From Peptostreptococcaceae bacterium VA2 (GTDB lineage Bacteria; Bacillota; Clostridia; Peptostreptococcales; Peptostreptococcaceae): a stretch of DNA of 64,000 nt. A program made the position numbers and the translations under genes. This document shows positions 1 to 7,676 of the stretch, piece after piece; positions within the stretch are counted from its first letter, which is position 1, and the number at the start of each line of letters is the position of its first letter. Where the stretch lies: the NCBI GenBank assembly GCA_000686145.1, contig JMMB01000007.1, forward strand, positions 992,001 through 1,056,000. Reading direction: 5' to 3'. The notes under the pieces are model-generated. The model saw nothing but the letters and a program-made list of their open reading frames with translations. It searched no databases and was not told the origin of the DNA.

Positions 1-567
1 ATGGGGTTAATTAATAATATAATAGACTTAGCTAAATTAGAATCAAAATTTCATGAATCAAAAATGGACTACTATAATATAGTTAGTGTTATAGAAGATG
101 TGTGTGAAGAATTCAATAAACATGTAAAAATAAATGATATAGAAATCTTATTTGATACTGATGAAGAAGAAAGAATTGCTAATGTAGACCCAAGTGATAT
201 TGAAAAAATAGTTTTAACATTATTATCAATGGTTATAAGGTATTCATATAAACATAGTACTATATGTGTTGATTTGAGTAGCTATGAAAATAAAACTAAT
301 ATAACTATCAAAAATAAAGGTGGATATGATTACAATAGATACCTAAATGATCAAGAACGAAGAAGCTTAGACATTGGAATAGCTGTAGCTAAATCAATTA
401 TGGAACTATATAAAGGAACTATAGATATAAAAACAGAATCTAAAAAAGATATTGAGATAAATGTAGAAATAGAGGTAAATAAAGAGATAGATAACTATAA
501 AAAAAGAGCAAAGTCAAATGGAGATGAATTTATTTACACAGAATATTTAATAATGTGTAATTTTTAA
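1..567 (+). CDS. C-terminal part of a degenerate sensor histidine kinase (5' end outside window)
   Basis: The first residues (MGLINNIIDLAKLES) look like the end of a HisKA dimerisation helix, so the gene most likely begins upstream and the Met at base 1 is internal. The rest resembles a HATPase fold: a helix where the N-box should be (about residues 69-85) and a G2-like segment GIAVAKSIMELYKGTI (about 126-141). The key N-box Asn is not visible (LLSMVIRYS where families have LLxNAIKYS), and the DxGxG loop is reduced to NKGGYDY. Inference: an ATP-binding-impaired kinase or kinase-like regulator. It ends 60 bases before aroE. Membrane or sensor segments cannot be judged. Confidence 0.6.
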   Translation: MGLINNIIDLAKLESKFHESKMDYYNIVSVIEDVCEEFNKHVKINDIEILFDTDEEERIANVDPSDIEKIVLTLLSMVIRYSYKHSTICVDLSSYENKTNITIKNKGGYDYNRYLNDQERRSLDIGIAVAKSIMELYKGTIDIKTESKKDIEINVEIEVNKEIDNYKKRAKSNGDEFIYTEYLIMCNF

Positions 568-627
568 ATGAAATGGTATAAATTAACAAATATATGACAA
601 TAAAAATAGATAGGAGTATATGCAAAA

Positions 628-1476
628 ATGAATTCAACAACTAAAATTATAGGACTTTTGGGACACCCAGTTAAACATAGTTTTTCCCCAAATATACATA
701 ATTACTTATTTGAAAAGTATAATCAAAACAGTGCTTATTGCTGTTTTGATGTTGAGGAAGAAAAATTAAAAGAAGGTGTAGAAGGTATAAAAGCTTTAGG
801 AATCAAAGGTTGCAATGTTACGATACCTCATAAAGTTAATATAATAACTCATCTAGACACTATTGATAAAAATGCAAAATTAATAGGAGCCGTAAATACT
901 GTAAAAAATGAAAATGGAAATTTAAAAGGATATAATACTGATGGATTAGGCTTCGTAAAAGCTATATTAAGCAAAGGTTACGATTTAGAAAATAAAAAAA
1001 TAATGATAATAGGAGCAGGAGGTGCATGTAGAAGCATAGCTGTAGAATTAGCTTCGAAAGGTGTCTTGTCTATAGAAATTAGAAATAGAAGCATAAATAA
1101 AGCTAGTGAAATAGTTAGCATAATAAAAAATAATTTTAGTACAAGTATTTTATGCTCAACAAAGCTTATAAAAGAAACTGATTTAAATGAAATAGACATA
1201 TTAATAAATACAACACCTATAGGTATGGAAAGTGATTTATGCCCTATAAGTGAAAGTATAAGTTTGAGCAAAGATATATTAGTTTGTGATATAGTATACA
1301 AACCGCATAATACAGCATTTATAAAATGGGCAAAAAGAAATGAATTAGAAGTTATATATGGAATAGATATGCTTATAAATCAGGCACTATATGCATTTTA
1401 TATATGGACAGGAATTGAACCAAGTAAAGAAGATGAAGAATGTATAAAAAATCTTTATAAAAAAGCTATTGAATAG
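628..1476 (+). CDS. aroE: Shikimate dehydrogenase
   Basis: Catalyses NADPH-dependent reduction of 3-dehydroshikimate to shikimate in the cytoplasmic aromatic amino acid pathway. The 282-residue length is normal. Seen: N-terminal substrate motif GHPVKHSFSPNIHN (12-25), NVTIPHK with the catalytic Lys69, GAVNT (87-91), GYNTDG with Asp105, and the nucleotide-binding GAGGACRS (129-136) followed by NRS near 153, typical of NADP use. A TAGGAG ribosome site lies about 11 bases before the ATG. It shares the locus with aroK and aroQ, although four pilin-like genes lie between them. Confidence 0.95.
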   Translation: MNSTTKIIGLLGHPVKHSFSPNIHNYLFEKYNQNSAYCCFDVEEEKLKEGVEGIKALGIKGCNVTIPHKVNIITHLDTIDKNAKLIGAVNTVKNENGNLKGYNTDGLGFVKAILSKGYDLENKKIMIIGAGGACRSIAVELASKGVLSIEIRNRSINKASEIVSIIKNNFSTSILCSTKLIKETDLNEIDILINTTPIGMESDLCPISESISLSKDILVCDIVYKPHNTAFIKWAKRNELEVIYGIDMLINQALYAFYIWTGIEPSKEDEECIKNLYKKAIE

Positions 1477-1577
1477 AAAATCTTAGGTTTATAATATCAT
1501 TTGCACTATTACTTAAAAATTAATACAACATATATAATGTATTTGTGGTTTGAAATTAATTATTAAGGAGATTTAAA

Positions 1578-1937
1578 TTGAAGCGAAAACAAGATGGTTT
1601 TGTATCCATTGAATGTATAATGAGTATTTCTATAATATGTATTGGAATATATATTATATCGACCTCTTTATATAGTAGTTATTGTTTTATAAACTACAAT
1701 AAAGAACAATTCCAAATGCTAAATATAGCTAAGTCTAAAATAGAAGATACTAAATATAATATTAAAAATAGTGGATTAAAAGTAGTAGAAAATAGCCATG
1801 ACGTAGAATGTGAAAATGGATATAAAATAGATACAACTATACAAAAAGATATAGATTACTATCAATGTTATAAAATTAATGTAGATGTATCAAATAAAAA
1901 GCATGATATAAGGCTTAATAGCTATGCAACACAATAA
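1578..1937 (+). CDS. Type IV pilin-like (minor pseudopilin) protein
   Basis: A 119-residue protein starting at TTG, chosen because AAGGAG sits about 6 bases upstream and the short leader MKRKQDG then precedes a class-III prepilin site. Seen: Gly7 / Phe8 cleavage site with Glu at mature +5 (GFVSIE), followed by a hydrophobic helix of about 20 residues. The family role is assembly into a type IV pilus or competence pseudopilus after processing by a PilD-like peptidase, which is not in this window. First of four small pilin-like genes in close tandem; overlaps the next gene by 14 bases. The exact pilin class cannot be assigned. Confidence 0.75.
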   Translation: MKRKQDGFVSIECIMSISIICIGIYIISTSLYSSYCFINYNKEQFQMLNIAKSKIEDTKYNIKNSGLKVVENSHDVECENGYKIDTTIQKDIDYYQCYKINVDVSNKKHDIRLNSYATQ

Positions 1938-2487
1938 TAAAGGCTCTATATTGGTGACTACATTGATAATATTTTCTATAATATTAACAATGGTTATGAC
2001 CTGTATAGGATTACATTATACTAATTCTAATATTTTTAATTTGGAATATAAAGAAACTGATATGACTGAGATTGGTTATGGAGCTATTGAGATAGTTAAT
2101 AGCAACATATTAGAATCAGTTCAATATATATTGAAAAATACGTCTAATAAAGATGAATTTAATAACTATTTCTTAGGAAATAACTTTTTAATTGAGATAA
2201 AAGATATAACTAAAAGTGAATTAAAAGGAGTTTCAATAAATGTACCAAGTAATATAAAAATAGATGACACAAATGGAACTTTAGAATTTAAAGTGATTAG
2301 CAATGTAGTAGATAATAACTATAGTAAAAAATTTCAGGCCAGCGTAAAAATAAATAATCCATTTTTAGACTCGGTAAAAAATTCAAATGAAAATTTACAG
2401 GAAGATAAAGATGACAATATTGAAAATGACATAAAAGAATATAATATAAAAGAAATAGTAAAAGTATATGATTATAAGGAGATATAA
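1924..2487 (+). CDS. PilX-like minor pilin / pilus assembly protein
   Basis: 187 residues. The start overlaps the previous gene by 14 bases, suggesting coupled translation. Short basic leader MQHNNKG then SILVTTLIIFSIILTMVMTCIG, a hydrophobic helix with Gly7/Ser8 at the expected processing site but no Glu at +5, which resembles the PilX/PulK type of minor pilin N-terminus. The remainder is a soluble domain; the last 50 or so residues are rich in Asp, Glu, Lys and Asn. Inference from context: one of the minor subunits forming a pilus tip with its three neighbours. Confidence 0.65.
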   Translation: MQHNNKGSILVTTLIIFSIILTMVMTCIGLHYTNSNIFNLEYKETDMTEIGYGAIEIVNSNILESVQYILKNTSNKDEFNNYFLGNNFLIEIKDITKSELKGVSINVPSNIKIDDTNGTLEFKVISNVVDNNYSKKFQASVKINNPFLDSVKNSNENLQEDKDDNIENDIKEYNIKEIVKVYDYKEI

Positions 2488-2507
2488 ATTATGAAAAGAG
2501 AAGGAAT

Positions 2508-2930
2508 GTGACATTAGTAGAATTAGTGATAACGATAAGTGTAATGCTATTAATATCAACATTATGTTTTTCAAAAGAAGATATAACTAAGCATCAAATA
2601 AATTTATTTACAAAACAACTTTGTTCAGACATAAGATATATAAGAAAAACGAATATGTTAGGAGATTCTAATACATATATATATTATAAGCAAAATGAAG
2701 AAACTACTAGTTATGTTCTAAGATCTGACGGAAAAGATATGAAAGAAATTAAGTTGCCTAATAATATAAATTTGGAATATATGCAAAGTAAGATATTTTT
2801 CAAAAGAGATGGGTCACCAGACCCAAGAGGTCAAACCATAAGGGTTTATGATAATAAGACAAAAAAGGAAATAACAGTAGTACCTGTAAGTGGAAGAGTA
2901 CTTTTAAAGGAAGGAAAGTATGAAACGTAA
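2508..2930 (+). CDS. Type IV pilin-like protein with an apparent leader frameshift
   Basis: The open frame begins at GTG and reads TLVELVITISVMLLI, the mature N-terminus of a GspH/PilE-like pilin with Glu at the +5 position, then about 120 soluble residues. The expected leader is in another frame: a well-placed AAGGAG and ATG at 2491 read MKREGM and stop at TGA 2509-2511. Removing two bases near 2507-2510 would join them to give MKREGMTLVELV, a perfect prepilin leader. As read, the GTG product lacks the leader and Gly at -1 needed for processing. It may be a real inactivating mutation, a sequence error, or recoding. The end overlaps the next gene by 11 bases. Confidence 0.65.
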   Translation: MTLVELVITISVMLLISTLCFSKEDITKHQINLFTKQLCSDIRYIRKTNMLGDSNTYIYYKQNEETTSYVLRSDGKDMKEIKLPNNINLEYMQSKIFFKRDGSPDPRGQTIRVYDNKTKKEITVVPVSGRVLLKEGKYET

Positions 2931-3453
2931 AGAAGGATATTTGCTTTTAGAGAGTATAATTTCTTTATCGGTTATACTAATAATAATATCTATACTTTAT
3001 TATTTATTATTTTTTTCGTATAATACTAAAATTAAGCTTGAAGATAAAGTAGAATTGCAACAACAAGCTAACGAAATGAGTAGATATATAGAAGACATCG
3101 TAGGAGATTCTAAAGAATTGATTAGTATAAATTCTAAAGATTTAAACTATAGCGATTCTATAATAGATGCAACATCTATAAAGTGTAGGTATAAGAATGA
3201 AGTAAATAGTATAAAAGATAAAGAAATTAGTTTGAAGAAAAATTTAAATAAACTTTTTATAAATAATTTAAGCAATAGTGGAACTAGTGAGCAAGGCGGA
3301 TATGAAATAGGGGATTACATAGATAATATGTATGTATCTGTGCATGAGCAAGGAAAATTTATAAAAATAAAGCTAGAGCTATCTAAAAATAATGAAAAAT
3401 TCCAAACAGAATTTAAAGTAAACATAAGAAACTTTGAGGGAGAAAAGATATGA
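2920..3453 (+). CDS. Type IV pilin-like minor subunit
   Basis: 177 residues with leader MKRKEG and mature start YLLLESIISLSVILIIISILYYLL: Gly6 at the cleavage site and Glu11 at mature +5, followed by one hydrophobic helix. GspJ/ComGF-type minor pilins share this layout; the soluble part is too divergent for me to assign. The start lies inside the previous gene and the stop overlaps aroK by 4 bases (ATGA), so the pilin genes and aroK are very likely co-transcribed and translationally coupled. Confidence 0.7.
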   Translation: MKRKEGYLLLESIISLSVILIIISILYYLLFFSYNTKIKLEDKVELQQQANEMSRYIEDIVGDSKELISINSKDLNYSDSIIDATSIKCRYKNEVNSIKDKEISLKKNLNKLFINNLSNSGTSEQGGYEIGDYIDNMYVSVHEQGKFIKIKLELSKNNEKFQTEFKVNIRNFEGEKI

Positions 3454-3956
3454 GAATAATATTAATTGGTTTTATGGGAGTAGGAAAAACTGTAGTAGGA
3501 AAATCATTAGCTAAAAATCTTAATATTAAATTTATAGATATGGATAATGAAATCGAGAAAAGAGAAAATAAGATTATATCTGATATATTTAAAGAATATG
3601 GAGAAGCATATTTTAGAAAATTAGAAAATGATTTATTAAAAGAGTTATTAAAAGAAGACAATATTATAATTTCAACAGGTGGGGGAATAATTACAAAACA
3701 AGAAAATATAGATATATTAAAACAAGAAAGCAAAGTTGTTTTTTTAGATGCAAATGTAAAGACAATACAAAAGAATGTATCTAAGGAGATAGATAAACGT
3801 CCATTACTTAAACAAAGCGAAGATATAGCTAAAACTATAGATAATCTTTTGAAAAAAAGAATAAATAAATATAATGATATTTATAACATGAAAATAGACA
3901 TAAATGATAAAAATATAAATGAAGTAGTTAGTGAAATACTTGTCCACATTGGATAA
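3450..3956 (+). CDS. aroK: Shikimate kinase
   Basis: Phosphorylates shikimate at the 3-hydroxyl with ATP. At 168 residues it is a normal single-domain kinase. Seen: Walker A GFMGVGKT (7-14), Asp32 in FIDMD, Arg56 in AYFRKLEN, the glycine triplet STGGG (75-79), and lid Arg117 in KRPLL. These match the known shikimate and ATP contacts of the family. Overlaps the preceding pilin gene by 4 bases; aroQ follows after 53 bases. Confidence 0.94.
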   Translation: MRIILIGFMGVGKTVVGKSLAKNLNIKFIDMDNEIEKRENKIISDIFKEYGEAYFRKLENDLLKELLKEDNIIISTGGGIITKQENIDILKQESKVVFLDANVKTIQKNVSKEIDKRPLLKQSEDIAKTIDNLLKKRINKYNDIYNMKIDINDKNINEVVSEILVHIG

Positions 3957-4009
3957 TATATGATATTATTATAGTAGTAAAATTTGTAATCAATTTGTCG
4001 GGGGTGCTT

Positions 4010-4456
4010 ATGAACATCATAGTAATTAATGGACCCAACTTAAACATGTTAGGGAAAAGAGAAAAGAGTATATATGGAAAAAATACTTTAAGTGATTTGG
4101 AGACATACATAAAAGAAGAGGTTAAAGTATCGGAAAATGATTTATGTATAGATTTTTTTCAAAGCAATCATGAAGGTTATATAATAGATAAAATACATGA
4201 TGCTATGGGTATTTATGATGGAATAGTTATAAATCCAGGTGCTTTTACCCATTACAGCTATGCTATTCATGATGCCATTAAATCTATAGATGTTGACGTA
4301 GTAGAGGTTCATATATCTAATATTCATCAAAGAGAAGAATTTAGACAAAAGAGCGTTACAGCAAAAGCTTGTATAGGTCAGATATCTGGACTTGGATTTG
4401 ATAGTTACATATTTGGAATAAGAGCTTTAATGAATCGAAATAAGATCTTATATTAA
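4010..4456 (+). CDS. aroQ: Type II 3-dehydroquinate dehydratase
   Basis: Converts 3-dehydroquinate to 3-dehydroshikimate. A TTG lies in frame at 3995, but the ATG at 4010, preceded by GGGGGTG, gives the family N-terminus MNIIVINGPNLNMLGKRE and a normal length of 148 residues. Seen: Arg17 and catalytic Tyr22, FQSNHEG (50-56), NPGAFTHYS with Asn75 and His81, and EVHISN with His101. Third shikimate gene of the cluster; efp follows with its own promoter. Confidence 0.95.
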   Translation: MNIIVINGPNLNMLGKREKSIYGKNTLSDLETYIKEEVKVSENDLCIDFFQSNHEGYIIDKIHDAMGIYDGIVINPGAFTHYSYAIHDAIKSIDVDVVEVHISNIHQREEFRQKSVTAKACIGQISGLGFDSYIFGIRALMNRNKILY

Positions 4457-4477
4457 CTCAAACTATGTCAATAGAAC

Positions 4478-4505
4478 TTGACAAGATTACAATAGGATAT
4501 ATAAT
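4478..4505 (+). promoter_or_regulatory. Probable sigma-A promoter for efp
   Basis: TTGACA at 4478-4483, a 16-base spacer and TATAAT at 4500-4505. It lies in the aroQ-efp intergene and would give a 5' untranslated region of roughly 110 bases. Confidence 0.6.
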
Positions 4506-4625
4506 TGAAAAAGGTATGGTGATATATATACATATGCATAGATTGCAAAAAAATATAGAATTATTTAATAATGAGTATCACCAAACCATAATAAAATAAA
4601 ATTATTTTTATATGGAGGAACAAAG

Positions 4626-5183
4626 ATGGTTTCAGCAAGTGATTTTAGAAAAGGTGTAACATTTGAAAAAGATGGACAACCATGTTTAATAGTTGATTTC
4701 CAACACGTTAAACCAGGTAAAGGTGCAGCGTTCGTGAGAACTAAATACAGAAATTTAAAGAATGGAGCAATAAGAGAAGAAGCTTTTAACCCAAGTGACA
4801 AATTCCCTAAAGCTCATATAGACACAAGACAAATGCAATATTTATATAGTGATGGAGATTTATACTACTTTATGGATGAAGAAACATTTGACCAAATTCC
4901 TTTAAACTATGTTCAAGTTGAAGAAGCTATAAAGTTCTTAAAAGAAAATGAAGTTGCTACTATAAGATTCTACCAAGGACAAGCTTTCCAAGTTGAAGCT
5001 CCGAACTTTGCAGAATTAGAAGTTGTAGAAACAGAACCAGGAGTAAAGGGTGATACTGCAAATAACGTAACTAAAGCAGCTACAGTAGAAACTGGTGCAG
5101 TTGTTCAAGTTCCTTTATTCATAAATCAAGGAGATAAAGTAAAGATAGACACTAGAACTGGAGATTATTTATCAAGAGTTTAA
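4626..5183 (+). CDS. efp: Translation elongation factor P
   Basis: Relieves ribosome stalling at polyproline stretches by binding between the P and E sites. The 185-residue length and three-domain layout (KOW-like N-domain, two OB folds) are standard. The N-domain loop PGKGAAFV (30-37) holds Lys32, the residue modified in many Firmicutes; the modification enzyme cannot be told from this window. C-terminal signature [18 protein letters not shown] site precedes the ATG. Confidence 0.96.
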   Translation: MVSASDFRKGVTFEKDGQPCLIVDFQHVKPGKGAAFVRTKYRNLKNGAIREEAFNPSDKFPKAHIDTRQMQYLYSDGDLYYFMDEETFDQIPLNYVQVEEAIKFLKENEVATIRFYQGQAFQVEAPNFAELEVVETEPGVKGDTANNVTKAATVETGAVVQVPLFINQGDKVKIDTRTGDYLSRV

Positions 5184-5268
5184 TAATCTATGTATAAAAA
5201 GCTGGTATATCTTAATAATAAAGATGTACGGGCTTTTAATTTATATAAAAAGAAAGAGAGGGGTATCT

Positions 5269-5685
5269 ATGAAATATTTATATGAAGAAGTTGCATACCT
5301 AAAAGGATTAGCTGAAGGACTAGAAATAAGCACTGAAAGCAAAGAAGGCAAAATAATACATAAAATGGTAGACGTATTAGAAAGTTTTGCAGATGCAATA
5401 GTGGAGTTAGATGAAGAACAAGCTGATTTAGTAGAATATGTAGAATCTATTGACGAAGATCTATCAGATATAGAAGACGACATATACGAAGATGGTGATG
5501 ACGAAGACGAAGAAGAGCTTAGCTTCATAGAAATGGAATGTCCCAATTGTGGAGATTTGGTAGAAGTAGATGAAGAATTACTATACGATGATGAAGTAGA
5601 TGTAGTTTGCCCTAATTGCCAGGCAATTATATTATCAGCAGATGATAATGATGATTGCATGTGTATAGACTTAGACGAAAACTAA
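5269..5685 (+). CDS. Acidic zinc-ribbon protein (CD1247-type N-terminal domain)
   Basis: 138 residues from the ATG preceded by GAGAGGGG; an in-frame ATG 45 bases upstream has no ribosome site and adds a non-conserved basic leader. Seen: an N-terminal helical part (about 1-50), a very acidic stretch (about 58-85), then a zinc ribbon with CPNC at 91-94 and CPNC at 114-117, and an acidic tail. I recognise the layout as a small conserved clostridial family found beside efp and rnc; its function is unknown to me. A role near transcription or ribosomes is only a guess from neighbours. Followed by a strong terminator. Confidence 0.7.
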   Translation: MKYLYEEVAYLKGLAEGLEISTESKEGKIIHKMVDVLESFADAIVELDEEQADLVEYVESIDEDLSDIEDDIYEDGDDEDEEELSFIEMECPNCGDLVEVDEELLYDDEVDVVCPNCQAIILSADDNDDCMCIDLDEN

Positions 5686-5698
5686 ACAAAGAATAGAG

Positions 5699-5730
5699 AC
5701 CTATGAGATTTAAATCTCATAGGTTTTTCT
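5699..5730 (+). terminator. Rho-independent terminator after the zinc-ribbon gene
   Basis: A 13-base stem beginning ACCTATGAG folds on itself with almost no loop and is followed by TTTTTCT. Confidence 0.85.
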
Positions 5731-5844
5731 GTATATGAAAGAAGGGATATAAAGGGGAATAGAATATAAATGAATTTTATTTTGCAATACTTCTAGAAAA
5801 ATAGTACACTATAATCTAGAGATAATTAACTCGGAGGTAGTAGT

Positions 5845-6546
5845 ATGAAAATAAATAAGAAAATATGCGATACTATAGATAAGTTTGAAAATATAATAGA
5901 CTATAAATTTGAAAATAGAGAATACATATTAGAAGCTCTTACTCATAGTTCATATTCTAATGAAAATAAAGATTATAATTTTAATGAACGATTAGAGTTT
6001 TTAGGTGATTCAGTTTTAAGTATAGTTGTAAGTGAATATCTATTTAAAAAAGAAACAAATCTTCCAGAAGGAGAACTTACTAAATTAAGAGCAAATATAG
6101 TATGTGAAGAGTCATTAAGTGATGCAGCTAATGAAATAAATCTTGGCGAACATATGTTACTTGGAAAAGGTGAGGAAGCTACTGGAGGAAGAAAAAGAAT
6201 ATCAATTATTGCAGATGCATTTGAAGCAGTTATAGCAGCTATTTATTTAGATGGCGGTATAGAAAGTGCTAGAAAATTTGTACTAAACTATATGGAAGAT
6301 ATAATATGTGATTCTAGAAAAGGTAAAATATTTAGAGATTATAAAACACACCTTCAAGAAGTACTACAAGGTAAAGGTGAAAATAATATATGGTACAAAC
6401 TAGTAGAAGAAAAAGGACCAGACCATAATAAGAGCTTTGTTATGCAAGTTGGTACAAATGAGGTAGTTTTAGGTTTGGGAGAAGGAAAAAGCAAAAAAGA
6501 AGCGGAGCAGTTAGCTGCAAAAGTGGCACTAAAAAATAACATATAG
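5845..6546 (+). CDS. rnc: Ribonuclease III
   Basis: Double-strand-specific endoribonuclease acting in rRNA and mRNA processing. 233 residues: RNase III domain with the signature ERLEFLGDSVL (48-58), which carries the metal-binding Glu and Asp, then a C-terminal double-stranded RNA-binding domain from about residue 160 (ending KKEAEQLAAKVAL). GGAGG lies before the ATG. Starts the run rnc, radical SAM gene, smc, ftsY, as in many Firmicutes. Confidence 0.96.
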   Translation: MKINKKICDTIDKFENIIDYKFENREYILEALTHSSYSNENKDYNFNERLEFLGDSVLSIVVSEYLFKKETNLPEGELTKLRANIVCEESLSDAANEINLGEHMLLGKGEEATGGRKRISIIADAFEAVIAAIYLDGGIESARKFVLNYMEDIICDSRKGKIFRDYKTHLQEVLQGKGENNIWYKLVEEKGPDHNKSFVMQVGTNEVVLGLGEGKSKKEAEQLAAKVALKNNI

Positions 6547-6579
6547 ATCAAATAAATATTATCAGAAGGATGACATTAA

Positions 6580-7650
6580 ATGAAAAAAAGAATAATTCCA
6601 ATTTTTGTACCTCATCAAGGTTGTCCTCATGACTGTATATTCTGTAATCAAAAGAAAATTACAGGTGTAAGCACAGATATGACAAGTGACGATGTAAGGG
6701 ATATTGTTGAAGAATATTTAACTACGATAGATAAAGATGCAATGGTAGAAATTGCATTCTTTGGAGGCAGTTTTACAGCGATAGATGTAGATATACAAAG
6801 GTCTTTATTGTCTGTTGCAAAAGAGTATGTAGATAAAGGTGTAGTGCATGATATTAGAATGTCTACAAGACCTGACTGTATAAGTCAAGAGATACTTTCT
6901 ATGTTAAAAGAATATAAAGTTAGCATAATTGAGTTGGGTGTACAATCTCTTGATGAAGATGTATTAAAAGATAGTATAAGAGGTCATCACACAGACGAAG
7001 TGTTCGTAAGTTCAAGGCTTATAAAAGAAAATAATATAAAATTAGGTCTTCAAATGATGGTTGGACTACCATCAGATAGTGAGCAAAAATGTATAGATAC
7101 AGCAAGGCAATTTATACAGTTGAACCCAGATTGTGTACGAATATATCCTACACTAGTAGTTAAAGAAACTGGTTTAGAAGATTTATTGAACAAAAATGAA
7201 TATAGTCCATTTTCTCTAGAACAAAGTATTGAGATAGTAAAGAAACTTTTAGCTTTATTTTATGTTAATAATATAAATGTAATAAGAGTTGGTCTACAAG
7301 CTACTGATGATATACAATTAGGAAAGGCCGTAGTTGATGGTCCGTATCATCCGGCATTTAGAGAATTAGCTGAAGGTAATATGATAAAAGACTACCTAAA
7401 ACATATTGTTATAGAAAATAAAGTTACAAGTAGTGTATTAATAAGAACAAATAAAAAAAATATATCTAAAATAATAGGAAATAAAAAGTGTAATAGTATT
7501 TATATGAAAAATGAATTAAGTGTAAACTTAAAAACACAAGAAGAACATATTGATATAGATAAATTAGAAATTGTGTTAGATAATGATAAAATAGTCAAGA
7601 TTGATTTTAAAAGTATCTATGCAACTTTATATAATATTTACAACCTTTAG
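6580..7650 (+). CDS. Elp3-like radical SAM protein
   Basis: 356 residues. Seen: CPHDCIFC (15-22), a CxxxCxxC [4Fe-4S]/SAM motif near the N-terminus, FFGGSFTA (about 65-72), and a TIM-barrel-like pattern. It resembles the short bacterial proteins related to the radical SAM part of Elp3 and lacks the acetyltransferase domain of full Elp3. Substrate unknown. Sits between rnc and smc with small gaps, so it is likely in the same transcript. Confidence 0.8.
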   Translation: MKKRIIPIFVPHQGCPHDCIFCNQKKITGVSTDMTSDDVRDIVEEYLTTIDKDAMVEIAFFGGSFTAIDVDIQRSLLSVAKEYVDKGVVHDIRMSTRPDCISQEILSMLKEYKVSIIELGVQSLDEDVLKDSIRGHHTDEVFVSSRLIKENNIKLGLQMMVGLPSDSEQKCIDTARQFIQLNPDCVRIYPTLVVKETGLEDLLNKNEYSPFSLEQSIEIVKKLLALFYVNNINVIRVGLQATDDIQLGKAVVDGPYHPAFRELAEGNMIKDYLKHIVIENKVTSSVLIRTNKKNISKIIGNKKCNSIYMKNELSVNLKTQEEHIDIDKLEIVLDNDKIVKIDFKSIYATLYNIYNL

Positions 7651-7676
7651 TTTTAGCATTGAAGGGAGAGAGAAAC

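Noticed and set aside
5241-5660. Ser-rich open frame on the reverse strand
   Set aside because: It is the antisense of the acidic zinc-ribbon gene; GAA/GAT-rich codons give Ser/Phe in reverse, and no ribosome site is present.
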